Source: Chytridium lagenaria
Lineage: Eukaryota > Chytridiomycota > Chytridiomycetes > Chytridiales > Chytridiaceae
Assembly: GCA_025449115.1 (NCBI GenBank)
Contig: JAHLKC010000069.1
Coordinates: forward strand, 1-64,000
Reading direction: 5' to 3'
DNA: 64,000 nucleotides
Numbering within the stretch: the first letter of the stretch is position 1; the number at the start of each line of letters is the position of its first letter. The position numbers were made by a program, and so were the translations under genes. A model generated the notes under the pieces. It was not told the DNA's origin. It ran no database searches and saw only the letters and a list, made by a program, of their open reading frames with translations. Shown here in pieces: positions 9,231-20,928 of the stretch.

Positions 9231-9604
9231 ATTAGATAGCCTCACCAAGAGGCATGAATGCGTTGCTTATATAGACGTCGTGCCCTTATTCTTATTTTGT
9301 TGTTCCCGTTCCATTCTTTTCCCTCTCGGGTTTTTTCATCGTTTTTCCCCATAGATACGAGAGAGGTTTATATAGAAGGAAGGGTGGTCGACGTAGTATG
9401 CTAACTTATGACATGCTACCACGTTGGTCGAGATGCCTGTTGTTGTTATTTGATTCCCCTTTATGTATTGTTTTATTATTTGTAGAAAGTTGAATAGATT
9501 TACCTGCACCCCTGTAGTCCTGGATTGATCCCACCCATACATCCAGGCATGGCTGCCCTTGGGCCATGCTTTCTTCATTCTTCTGTTATTCAATATTGTG
9601 TTAT
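9231..9604. other. Spacer, no gene seen
   Basis: AT-rich sequence between the effector fragment and the 3' break of LINE copy D. No coding or RNA feature could be supported. Confidence 0.4.
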
Positions 9605-10328
9605 TTAGTTGTACCTGCGGGCGCTCGGGGATGGGGTGTCTGAGGTGAGCAAGGAGGGGAGGTTGGAGTGTTGGTGGAGTGTGCTGGGAAGAGTAGAAGG
9701 GATCGGTGTAGAGGGAGTCAGGGTTGGAGGGGTGATCGGTGAGGGATTATTGGATGTTGGAATGATTGTGGCAGGTGATGGTGAGAAGTGGGAGAGGATG
9801 GATGGGATGGTGTTGGATGAGAGAGGGGCTATGGTGCGTTTGGGTGTGTTGGAGGGTCGTGTTTTAGGTTGTCGTAAAGCGGCGGCTTCAGATCGGGTAA
9901 GCACTTCAAGCTGTTGGTGTGCAGAAGCGATCTGTTGGCCGATATCAAGATAGTCCGAGTCTTGCTGTTGTAGTAGGATGTTAACGAGTCGTCCAGAGTG
10001 GCCGCAAGGGTTCCGGTAAGGCTACCGTCACAGCGGATGGAGAAGCGGCGGGTTCCTGTTGCAGATGGGCTTCCAGAAGGACCTTTATTGGTCCACTTTA
10101 CTCCAGATTGATGACAAATAGGGCAGATCAGCCGATCCTTGTCCAAATGCTTCCAGCTTTCACTCTCAAGAAGCTGGAGACGTTGGGCAGCGTGTAAAGG
10201 AGGAGTGAGCGGTGTTTCAGGTGTCTGGGTGGGGCGATGGGTGTTTGGGTTCTTCCGATGGTTTGTTTTTCAAGTCTTTAGGCACTTTGGATGTTTTTTT
10301 GCGAAAAGATTTTTTTCCCCTACCCTAA
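9605..10328 (-). mobile_element. LINE copy D: 5' end and zinc-ribbon ORF, 3'-truncated
   Basis: It starts at a degenerate telomere motif (TTAGGGTAGGGG on the minus strand, 10317-10328), followed by the family leader (KKIFSQKNIQSA in an open frame). The Cys4 module is clear: LICPICHQSGVKW, TRRFSIRCDG, then CGHSGRL after a one-base shift. The tail LTRSEAAALRQPK and a Pro/Ser/Thr linker follow. The element stops at about 9605, before any coiled coil or ORF2. Normal LINE insertion truncates 5' ends, so a 3' loss with an intact 5' end points to later breakage or recombination. Confidence 0.8.
10317..10328 (-). repeat. Degenerate telomere motif at the 5' end of LINE copy D
   Basis: The minus strand reads TTAGGGTAGGGG, one base away from two telomere repeats in register. 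It occupies the same place as in copies A to C. Confidence 0.75.
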
Positions 10329-11460
10329 GACGCGGTCGATATTGTAGCGGTTGCTGCCAGGCTTCTTTCCAGGCTTTGTGTCGCCGTGTCGCTGACGGTG
10401 CTGGAGCGGTGAGACTCAGGATCAGTACCAACAGGATGTTGAGTGGTGGGTGCGAAGGAGGAGCAACGGTGGGTACTCTGGGACGCACGGTGACGAGGAT
10501 GTGAGGGCTGAGGCAGCCATCCTGACGCTGGAGGATGGCATTCACGATCAGGACCGACAAGTTCCTCGTAGGAAGAGGGATCAGTGGCCTTTGGACGAAG
10601 GAAGACTTCCTCGTATTCAAGTAAGGGTTGTTTTCTTTGTCGTTAGGTTGCTCAGATTTGGGGGTTCGAGGCCTGCCCTGAGCTGGTTGGAGGTGATGGT
10701 CGTTCATCGTCAGATAGGACATGAACTACGGCATCATCCTCATCCATAGGATCATGATCAGATGATCCCTGAGTCGAATGACGACGACGAGGAGGAGGAG
10801 AACGAGTTGAGGATCCAAGGTGAGATGGTTGTCGAAGTCATTCTTCTTTTCTGATGACTTGGAGGGAACGAACCCCGAGGGTGCAGCTTTGGTCTTCTGA
10901 GAGACAGGGGCCTCTCGAGATGGAGGAGGGCGACGACTCGAGGTGGGATCAGCAAGAAGTCTTTGATGCTGACCAACGGTAGCTCGAGGGTCGAGGACGG
11001 TAAGTTGTGCCGACGGCACTCCTCTTCGTTAAGGTAAGGCTCTGAGAGTTGGCCCTTCCCTTTTGGTCGCTGGTTTCTAATGAAGCGACTTAGGTTTTCT
11101 GACAAAGAGGAACGCCGAAGATAGCGCATGTAGCGCGAAACTCGGAGATGATCCCATTAGAGCGTTCGGTAATGGAAGGGAGGTCTCTTCCAGCCTTGAT
11201 CTGGAAGAGACGAGAGTTCTCAGGGATTCCAGACCCGGTAAGTTTAGGCCTCTTCTTTTCGATTTTGCCGCCATTTTGCGCGGGTATTCATCACTAATTC
11301 TTCTTTTATCACTTCCACGATCACGCCAGTTTCGATCGTTGTGAGCGGAGGACACTAAGGAAGAGTGTGCATAAGCAGGTGCGCTGTAACGAGAGCATTG
11401 AGTACCACTTACTTTTGTATTTAATAATAGTATTAATAAACTACCTGTCAAAACAATGTT
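10329..11460 (-). other. Degenerate coding-like region of unknown nature
   Basis: All three minus frames carry long stretches with coding-like composition: Ser/Pro-rich, with acidic patches such as DEDDAVVHVLSDDERP, and a basic block near 11260. No frame stays open. I recognise no domain. It abuts the 5' end of copy D, so it may be the 3' part of another retroelement or a decayed gene. Confidence 0.3.
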
Positions 11461-11552
11461 TTCTTATTTTGTTTTTATTTGTAAATCATTATTGCCGTAT
11501 CAGGCATATAATAAAAAACAGTGTGTTATAATATTGGATAAAAATCCTTTTG

Positions 11553-11610
11553 AAATCCTACGATGCCGCGTTAATAAGCAGAACGCTTTTTACGGCATCG
11601 TTTAGGATTA
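11553..11610. repeat. 58-bp near-perfect inverted repeat
   Basis: AATCCTACGATGCCG on the left pairs with CGGCATCGTTTAGGATT on the right, separated by about 24 bases. The stem is about 15 bp with a 2-base bulge. It could be a miniature transposon remnant or an end structure of a larger element. No target-site duplication was found by eye. Confidence 0.6.
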
Positions 11611-14114
11611 GTTTTCATAGAGATCCTGCCGCACCATCACTCGCTTCGGATTCTGGTCCAGCGAGGGTGGTGGGACAGGTCACTTTTTAAAAAAATTGTC
11701 ACAATTAATTTTTCGCGAAATTTGGCTAAGTCCAAACTTCGTCGTTAAAATAAAAATGAAAATAAAGTAGTTTTTTGCGAGGAAATCCCCTTTATAATGC
11801 ATTCCGAAATTTGAAAAGCGCCTCCTATGTGGAATACGCGTAGGGAGGGTGGTTAAAGCCATTTTAATCATTTGATAATTTGAAATCATAACATAGTCAT
11901 AATGACTATGAAAATGAAAAAATGCGAGCTAGAAGCTCGAAAATTGACGAGGATGTATAAAACATGCTCGTGATCATCTTTAGAGATGATATAGAGCCTG
12001 AGGCGAGGGATCGCGGTCTCATAGGCAAAGTGTTTTGTAGAGAAAGCAAGTCATAAGACAGCATCTACAAAGGTATATCACATATAGCATGGCCTAGCCG
12101 CGTGAGAACGCGGCATGAGAACGCGACGTGATGGCCATGCAGTGATGAGGTGGGCTCTGGTGGGCCTCCCATGAGGTCCAGATCATTCTGAGGGATCAGA
12201 ACAATGACGGGACAATGGGAGGTGACACAAAATGATTCTGGGCATGCCGGGAGGGAGGTAGGAGGTCCCTGCATGCCCATCAACCATCCAGAGGTCCATT
12301 TTCAGCGGGGGAACGCGTCCAGATCGGTCCAGAGCGTCGGTGACGTCGACTTTGCGAAAGAAATAAAGCAAAAGAAGCAAAATTCGACGAGAAACTCACC
12401 AGAACACCCATTTTAGGTTGGGCCCCCACTGTGATCTTCTCTTGACCCATCCCTCCCTACCTAGCTTCGACTAGGGGGTAGGGGAGAAGAGTAAAGGAGT
12501 TGCTCCAGCAGAGCAAGTCCACAGAGCACCTAGGGACAGGATGTACTCCTGAATCTAAGTGATGTTGTTGTTTGGCGATGGTGTGGGTGAGTGATCGCGA
12601 GATTCTGCTTAATAAAGGGAGAAGGGAACGTGTTTAGTATCTTCTATGTCGACTTACCTTGCTAATAAACCAATATGAGCACCAGATCGTCTCCTGGCGA
12701 TTGGGGAGGGCTGAAAGCCTCCTTGCCTTCCTGCTATGGCACCTTTTGGAACGTGATGATCTCGTTGCCTCACGAGCTGGCACAGGGTAACCTCACTCAT
12801 CACCTGCCTGCAGCGTCGATCACCGGCTTGGGGATCATCAGAGGTGGAATGTAGCCGACCCAAGCCTAAGCTAAAGGACTCTGACAATGAGGAGGACCCT
12901 TGGGCTCCATCGCAGCCTTCTGCTTCAAACAGCTGGATTGCGGCTTCACCAGGTGGCAGGGGGTAGAGGGGCGGGCTGCCATCCAAGAAGGAGTGAAGGG
13001 AGATCACGGCATGGCCACGCGCGTCAGATAGAGGATGGGGAATCAACTCAATATCAACTACTTAATTCAACAGGTACAAATTAAATCAAGAAATCTCTCA
13101 TATTAAAGTAATACACAAAATACAAATAAATAATAGACACAACATATGCACACACACATAAACGGCACATATGCGCGCCACCTCCTTCAATAAAAACCCT
13201 ATAAACGTGGGGAAAAATATATATAAAAAACCCAAAGGGAAAAGAAGGGAGGATTCAATATGACGCGTAAATATACGCGTCGACGCGGGATATAACGGAA
13301 CTCAACGGACTTAGACAAAATGTCCTTATGAGCCATAGGCCATGTGAATAATGTAATTCTTCACAGCTCACTAAGTACCGTTCCACTTGGGAAGCGAGTT
13401 ACTTATTATGTATTACTTGTATAACCTTTTTTGATAAATGCATATTCTTAAAAGTATTTGAATCTATGCTTGTGGAGAGTAGCACAAAAACTTTATCTGT
13501 TCGTTCACGCTATATTCAGGCGTTACCGTAAAAAAACTAGAATTTTGACGTTAAAACCATCAATGATATAGTAAACATTACTTCCATGGTATGCTTCTGA
13601 ATCATACGTACTATAGCACAACGTGATTACTACGTCTCTGCGAAAAGTATGATCTATCCGTTAGATCTTGCTGTAGACCTGTGAAAGTCTACTAATTATT
13701 AATTAATATAATTGGTAACTTCCGAGGCTTGTACATCTGTGAATTTTGACAACTTCCTTGAGGTAATTGCTGTTCTGTGATCACCGCAACGAGGCTACAT
13801 TTCATATTAGGTCAAGTGATACAAAAAATTTATAGCCCTCGGGCACCCCATACACCAGTGCAAAAATTTCTATAAATGTATCGAAATTTTGATTGTCAGT
13901 GGTTTCTGCCGACCAGCCCCGTCGGGCCGTAGGGATATTTGAAAAACGGTAGAAAGTTTTTAGGTCGTCTACTATTTTAACCCCAGTAGCTATCCCTTGA
14001 CTCTTGATCTAGGAGTACTTCCTAGACTCTAGTCTCGTCACCTATTATGTGGTCGTCTACCTCTGTATGCCGGGGCTCAGCAGAGGGGCCATAGAGAGAA
14101 CTTCACACCAAGAG
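11611..14114. other. 2.5 kb without a recognisable gene
   Basis: Mixed AT-rich DNA. At 12660-13050 both strands carry open, coding-like but unassignable frames. Near 12430-12500 there is an imperfect inverted repeat of pyrimidine and purine tracts around CTAGCTTCGACTAG. At 13259-13285 there are ACGCGT-rich short palindromes. Nothing could be named. Confidence 0.35.
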
Positions 14115-14690
14115 ATGGAGCCTAATACCAACTCAGAGATGGACGAGGTTGAACTTGGTGAAGTCCCCGAACCCAAACAAATCCGCAAAGCTCTCCAGGA
14201 TCGCCAACAACCTGTTCAAGATGTCATCGCTACTCTGAAAGAATCAGGACTCATCCAGGCTCCCAGACCTATCCAGCCACCTGCTTCAAGAGGCCCCTTG
14301 ACCCGTATTTTCTCCGAGAACTTCAACACATCAGCTATGTCCTCCTCGACCAAGACACCACGCAGTTATTCAGCTGCCGCCCGTAAAATTCTCGTAATTC
14401 AGCTACCGCCCTGGACGCTGCTCGTGTAGTTTTTCGCAGTAACTTTCCCTGCAGCACCCTTCACCGTCTTGAAAATGTCTATTTCAAAGCGTCGGTCCCC
14501 TCTGGACCCGTCTGGCCCAAACGCTTCCTTGTTATGCGTGAAGCCCTTAAGACAATTGGAATTAGTGAGGCTGCGGATATTAGCACAGTGTCAATGACGC
14601 CGTCTTACGCCTCTACGCGGTCGAAGGTCTTTAGACGAGGACGTCCAGGTCCTCCGGAGGGGTGTTTGAGCTGTTGGAATGAAAATTAGT
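14115..14690 (+). pseudogene. LINE fragment E: ORF1 core, opposite orientation
   Basis: The plus-strand frame from the ATG at 14115 reads an acidic start (SEMDEVELGEVPEPK) and then LTRIFSENFNTS, matching KTFSENFDV of copy B. After a frame change near 14395 it reads DAARVVFRSNFPCSTLHRL, NVYFKASVPSGPVWPKRF and VMREALKTIGI, the ORF1 core of this LINE family. It is broken after about 14600. No zinc ribbon or telomere motif lies upstream, and no ORF2 lies downstream. A decayed, 5'-truncated copy. Confidence 0.8.
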
Positions 14691-15541
14691 TATGCGAATT
14701 TCGCATCATTCCATTGGTGGCTTCAATTCAAAGGTTAACCTGTTGCGCGTACCTTACACGCGCTTACTTTTATTTTATTATTATGTTTCTCTCAAATACA
14801 CAGAGATTGGGGTGGGGATAGATCTGCGCGTGATATCCTGAAGGAGAAGGGCGTTATTGGTGGGGAGCCGAAATCCATGTTGACGTCGATCCTTGTTAGT
14901 GTTGGGGAGTTACCTTCTTAAGTTGTTTTGTTGTATTCCCTCTGAGTTCTCTAGAATTGTGTTAACGGGAACGCAGGTGAGGCCGTTGTTTGAGAAAGTG
15001 ATCTAATAGATAATTATGTTAATGGGAACGCAGTTTGCCAAGTCATTTTCCTCGTTCAAAGAATAGTAAGCAAGGAAGCAAAGGAAAGAAATCTTATACG
15101 GCACAGACTGCGCGACTCACCTCGTGACGTCCACAAACCTTCGTCGATGAGAACCCAAGAAGAGAAAAACCGACAACAACGCGCATTTCAGTTCAGACCC
15201 CGCAGTATGCCAGGCGAGATTACCGCCCAAACAACAGCTCTCGGGGTGAAACCCCTCGAGGATTGAAGAAGATATGAAGACGAGTTAGATTTGATCATGT
15301 TTATAATATTTAGTTGTGGGTTGAAATTGACAAGTAACTTGTTTCGCGCAACTGCCGTGTAGGGTGAGGCCATTAACACAAAATTTTTTATACATAGTTA
15401 CGTTAATACAAATAGGTAGATGGCAGGTCAATTTAATGAAGTGTTTCAACGAGTGATTTTATTCGTTATAATTCAAGGAATATGCAGAGTAATCACATTG
15501 TAGAAAACCACCCTAAGCGTGAATCCCTCTGATCCTCATTC
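14691..15541. other. Spacer with possible gene debris
   Basis: A short Arg-rich coding-like stretch (QYARRDYRPNNSSRGETPRG) lies near 15205-15265 on the plus strand, without a usable ORF. Two copies of GGGAACGCAG occur near 14970 and 15026. No gene can be supported. Confidence 0.3.
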
Positions 15542-16548
15542 TTACCACTTGATAAGCTCAGGCTTTTTATCGCTCCGTCTCTCATTGGTCATCGGGTAAA
15601 ACCTGACTGCAGAAAGCAAGTCCATCCTACGGCTGCGTCCATATACATAAATTCCTGATTTACAGATGACGAGACCAGGTACACCTCTTTTCCAAGCATT
15701 GCCAACATCTGCATCCGAAGGTTCTTCATCTCGATGTAGTGAAGGGGGTGTGGTAGTTGGCAACAAGAACCCAGTTCGCAGGAACACCGCTAGCTTGAGG
15801 GTTATCAAGGTTGATCGAAATACTTGGCATAACGGGCTGTTTTCCTTTGCCTTTCACCTTTGGTAGCGGTTTGTCTTGGCCCGGCTTTGAGCGATCCTTA
15901 GGGCGTCGACAAACATGATGCGGCGGGTATCAGCAGTATCTATTCAAGACGCGTTTAGTACCCGATGAAAGTGAAACAGAGTTGAAAGATACATACCCGC
16001 GTAAATCCATCCACCCAATTCCTGAACGATTGTTTTTGAAAAGGAAGACTTTTTAAGAGTTCTTTAAAATGTGCCTTTAATTGAGGAACTAAATCCTTTC
16101 CCGACGGTGCCTCCGTCCTTTGAGGGTTGTTGATAATAATTATGTTCTTATTACGACGTTGCAATTGAACTTGATGATTACTATTCTTAGGACGAGGGAC
16201 GATGGCTTGCGAGGATCCGTTGCTTTTTAAAATGTGTTAGAAGAACATAATTAGAAACACAACGTGTTGTCATGGATGACTGGGAGTTGACAAGCAGATA
16301 GTATACCTGGGAACGGGAGCTATTGGCGCAGGTTGAGGGCCGTCGACACGGCTTCGTTCTTACTGCAGTCGCATAACTCTGCGTCAGCTATAGTTGCAAA
16401 ATGCAAATCTGATTATCTAACGAACCTTGAGAAACGGCCCCACCATCAATATCCACACGCGGGTTGATGGAACAGAAACACCCACAACAACATTCAGCAA
16501 AGCTGCGATCAGTAAAACCACAAGAATCGCATTACGACTCCAAGACAT
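15542..16548 (-). CDS. Putative secreted protein of unknown function (broken or spliced)
   Basis: An ATG at 16548 encodes a strong signal peptide (MSWSRNAILVVLLIAALLN, then VVVGVS). Segments of coding quality follow in changing frames: about 16390-16460 (VDIDGGAVSQGSLDNQ), 15955-16164 (APSGKDLVPQLKAHFKELLK) and 15542-15900 (Lys-rich, then SISINLDNPQASGVPANWVL, then VICKSGIYVYGRSRRMDLL). Introns or indels must join them. The final frame ends in a stop at 15542. I do not recognise the family. The signal peptide and the nearby effector-like gene suggest an extracellular role, with low certainty. Confidence 0.4.
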
Positions 16549-17368
16549 ATTGCAACTCTCTTTCACTGCAGTGGTAAGGAAAATGAAGGGTAGGGCAGTC
16601 TGTCGACGCAAGTGATGATTTAAAATAAACCTGAGCATGGACGGCTGGTACAAGCCCTAATTCGAGTGACATGATGACTGCATCATCGAAAAACTTCGTT
16701 ATTTTCGTATTTATTTCCACCTCGTTTGTGGTTGACTCTCTGTTTATTACACGTGGTGGTTCCTCTAAATGGCTTTTCCGCTTTTCCAAGTTCTGCCCAG
16801 CCAACTTATCTTCTTGAACATGGAAGGCATGCGCATTCAGTCGCAAGTTCGCGCTCTCAAAGTATAGTTTTGTTATCACGTAACACTTTAATGAACTTGA
16901 GGCGTGCGCATATATTTATGTAGGCGTTGGTTCTCAAATTTGTTAATCCGAGTTTTTTCTCTTGTCAAGGCGTAAACGAAGAAAATTTTGTTTTTTACTT
17001 AAGTATATACGTTTCCTGAGCATTTGAACTTAGCATGTAGGCGTCGTATCTCAAATTTGTTAACTCGGTCTCTTCTCCCATAGAAAATTTATGGATGGCT
17101 CTGAGATGGCTGGGTATACATACCGAGTTATGAGATTGTTTTTGAAAGATCAGACGTCTGGCTCAGTATGTTACCAAAACACTGTATAGTAAATAAAAAA
17201 AGGAGAATTAAAGAATGCAAAAAGTAAATATATAATCTATAAATCTCTCCATTCACCCCGATACTACCAGAACTCACTCACATCACTTTTGGTTATCCGC
17301 CCCCAGCTTAAATTTGTGATCCATTCGTCGCCATATCATTGCATCCACACCCATTACCGGCCGTCATC

Positions 17369-18002
17369 ATGAAAATCACAATGCTCTTCATCTTTGCATG
17401 GGCCATGGTGCTCTATCTGCGGCCGACAGGGGTCCCTTGACTGGCGAATCTGGATCAGGCCTAGCACGCCGTGGGAACGTCCCATCACAAATGCACAGCG
17501 CCGCAGCGACCATCAACAATGGCTTAAATACGGTCAGGGTGTAACGCAAGCTGTCGTCGATATACAACAGGCGGGACACAACGCACTTCAAACAGCCCAA
17601 AACGTTAAAACTTCGTATAACAACGGTCTGCTCGCTGTCGCTGGCGTCGCTCACGAATGCAACAATGCCGTGAGACATGTCGTATCTGGGTCTAAGGAAT
17701 GTTGTCCTGTCTACCATTCGTGCATTTCGACTAAAAAGGATATTTCGATTTGTCAGAAAGAATATCAAGGTTGTAGGGCTACGCGTAGTGGGGCCGGCGC
17801 TTTCTTGAGAACGTTAAAGAAGTCAAAACTTAAGGGAGGGGATTGTACGGATCCGACAAAGGCGGCGAAACCGGAGGGGAAAGCGTGTTGCCCTCCACGT
17901 GCTACATGCATTAAGAAGTCAAAGGCTATCCATGTGGTGAGGGAGTGTGAAACAACATTCCTTAAATGCATTTACAGTTTTATGCAAACGGCTCCGGCCT
18001 GA
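17369..18002 (+). CDS. Small secreted protein with two copies of a six-cysteine module (effector-like)
   Basis: The ATG at 17369 gives a signal peptide (MKITMLFIFAWAMVL). After one indel near 17418 the frame continues with SAADRGPLTGESGSGLARRG, which fits a cleavage site and pro-region. A second shift near 17535 leads to the long frame ending at the TGA at 18000-18002. The mature part has a Gln/Ala-rich helical region and then 12 Cys in two modules of form C-x13-C-C-P-x4-C-I-x8/11-C-x6-C. Six cysteines per module fit three disulfides each, so a stable extracellular protein (inference). A truncated paralogue lies at 9058-9230. I do not recognise the family. The two indels may be sequencing errors. 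Confidence 0.7.
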
Positions 18003-18861
18003 GAGGAGTTTACTATGGCAATGCCTCTTTTAATTATTTTATTAAAGCATGTTTCTCTCCTACTTTTTTTTCTCCTTAATAAAAGACTGTGCGGCTTTTG
18101 GTTCATGGATGTTAGTGTTTCCTTTCCTTTTGTCGTCATATGTATGTTGAAGGCATACCAGCTTTATATCATCCTTTACCTGCGATTTCCATCCTTCGAC
18201 GTTTTTTTAATCTTACATAAACTGTTCATCCATTATAGAGACTAAAACTAAAGAGAAAGATAAAAGCAAAACAAAGTTGGGGTTTGTTGGGTATCTGTTG
18301 GTTATTTGTTGGTTTTTTATTTATATGGGCTTTCGTTGTTGTTTGGTTGTCTTTGTTCTATTTTCTGGTTGAGAATATAAACATAGACGTTTACAACTTT
18401 ACATCGAGGGGATGAGAATTTATAGAAAGGAAAAAGAATGCGAAGTATCGTGCCGGAACAATAAACAAAGAAAGAGTTTGGATTTGTCAAAGACACAATT
18501 TGTCTCAAAACAAGGAAATCCGAAGCAAATTACAAACGAGGTCAAACGTGAAGTCCAATAGGCGTCCGCAAGAGCTCGAGCAAAGCACATCCGCGACCAT
18601 GTCTTAGGTCTGAAGGTGCCCATAGGCACCAACCATAGTTTATGAAAACATACTTTCCTCTCTATGTACTCATCAAACCCTATCACGTGCAAACATCTAC
18701 CAACAATCTCAAATAGCTGCTATTCAAGAGGATAGTCCCCTACCCGCCCAAGAAATAAACATCCATAAAACTATAAAAGTTAGACATTTAAACGCTTAAA
18801 CCTTGTAAACGTGTCAAACGAATTGTGTATGTATATATAAAATTAAACTTTCCCCAATCCT

Positions 18862-20151
18862 TCACGATAAATACACCAAAATCGACAACAAAGCCGACAT
18901 TCCCAACGCTCCACACCACTGCCAAACATTCTCAGCCAACTGCACGTTCTCGTAAAACGATGCTTCAATGTCCCATTGAACCATGATGGCTAAGACAAGT
19001 GTGACAAGGAAAAAAACGCCTACGAAAAGTGGGTTAGAAAAACGTAGATGGTGGTCATCTTACTGCCAGCGATGGATGTGGCGATGGTTACGGCTCGTGC
19101 GCCGAGAGGAGGACCTTCTTTATGAAATGTGCCGAAAAGCTCGACGAGAAGGGTGACTATGTGAAGAGGGTTTGGAAATGATTAAAGAGTAAGAAGAATG
19201 CGGAAAAATAAACAAAAAGAAAAACTGAAAAGACTTTCTTTGTAATGGGAGAAAAATAATGAATAAATGCTTACCAAGCCCTGCAGTCTGCGCCACCATT
19301 CCCACGCAAGCTGAAGCAGTGCTCGATCGAATCTCCTGACAGGCCTTTACGAGCACATCGTTCCCATGCCAACCGCAATGCATAAAAAAGGTGCTTTTGC
19401 ATGTTCGTTCGGGCAGTGTTCCATCGAGAATTTTGTTGAGATTGGGTTCTATGATGCAGCTGAAGAGAAGACCGGTTGTTTCGACTGCCATGTCGCCGTC
19501 GAGGCGTGGCTGGGGAGGATGGTTAGATAGGGAAGGCGATACGCCAAGAAAAAGGAAGTAATGGAAGTGGTGATGTTAAGAAGAAATTAAAGGAGTAATA
19601 CAGCGAGACGATAAGCTAGTAAAGAACAATGGAAAAAAGGATAACAACATCTCGGTATAAAAAATATATGGAAAACTCACGTCGGCAAACTCAAACACGA
19701 TCCACCTCGCTCCAAAAATTGCCAACCCAGATAATCCCAACACCCCCAACATCCATAATATCTCCAAACCCCGTCTCCAACGCTCCGCCTTCATCACCAT
19801 CTCCCCATCCTTCACTCCTCTAAATGGATCCTCCATCCAACGCTCCCTCATAACCGGCATAAACAGTCTTGTTGACAGCTTTGTTGCCGCGGAGGGCACT
19901 GCCAAGTCCGGCTTGAGCGTTGATCCGAAAGGCTGAAGGGCATTGGATTTGAGGGCAAGGGTGTTGCGGAACTCGAGTGATGTTTTCTTGCGGCGGCGGC
20001 GGTCTGTGGGATGTGAGCGGCGAGAAGAGGAAGGGGAGGGATCATCATTTTCAGAGTCAGTCGTTGTTGTTGAAGGTTGCGAGAGCAGCGGTGTAAGATG
20101 CATTGATGGGACTGGTGACGAAGAATTGGGGAGGTCATTGGGTGATGCCAT
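18862..20151 (-). CDS. Multi-pass membrane protein of unknown function
   Basis: The start at 20151 gives a Ser/Pro-rich and basic cytosolic N-terminus of about 120 residues (RRRRKKTSLEFRNTLALKSN). A first membrane segment follows (LEILWMLGVLGLSGLAIFGA). After an intron, exon 2 at about 19300-19500 holds a Cys-containing soluble loop (FMHCGWHGNDVLVKACQE). The last coding part, at 19150 to 18862, has further hydrophobic segments (GVFFLVTLVLAIMV and WCGALGMSALLSILVYL) and ends in the TGA at 18862-18864. A frame change near 19040 is an indel or a very small intron. About four transmembrane helices in all. The family is not recognised. It may sit in the ER or plasma membrane. Confidence 0.6.
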
Positions 20152-20928
20152 TCCATGGAAATTCCAGGACGGAGCGGAGTTGAGTGTTGCCGTATATGAG
20201 TAGTAACTATGAATGTCGTATGAATGTTCCGTCTCTCCCCAGCTTCCCTCCCTTCATGCAGTTGCGCTTTGATGTGTGTTTCGTTGAGTAGTCTTCGTTA
20301 AAAGTGACGATGAGGGATGGATGGTAATGCCTTTAAATTGTCATCCAATTGTCTGAAGACACATTTTCATCTCTTGAGAAATTTTGATTATTTACTTTAC
20401 ATACCAACGAAAATACTGAGCTCGGTCCATCTAGCCTCAACAAAACAAGCGCGCATCTTACCATTCTGCGCGATAGATTCTATGAATAGGAGTAAAGTTA
20501 CTTTGTGACCTTTAACGCATGTAGGACCTCTTCTAGAATCTAAGATCGTCAAGATGACGGCGGAGGATGGCGAGGGATCGCGTCCTTTTATTTTAATTTG
20601 GAATTTAGATGTCTCTCTCTAAATTATACTCAAACATCCGAAATATGTTACCTCGAAAATCTAAACAGGAGTCAACAACATTTCAAAATGTATTCTCGGC
20701 TTGCAGGTATACAAGCAATGAAAAAAGGGATAAAGTGCCGCCTGACAAGAAAGTATGATGAGAAGAACAACATAAGACAGAAAAATAAAGTCTTGAAAAA
20801 ATACCAAAACACTAATTCGGAAAGATATAAAGAGCAAATGAGGGTATAGCGGGAATCCAGAGGGTTGAGAGAGAAGGGACTGTTACAATGGACGGAAATG
20901 GTGAATAAACAAAGCAAGACATTTGGGT

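Noticed and set aside
12654..13084. Overlapping coding-like frames on both strands
   Set aside because: Each contains stops in the extended frame and no recognisable motif; could be an old element but cannot be supported.
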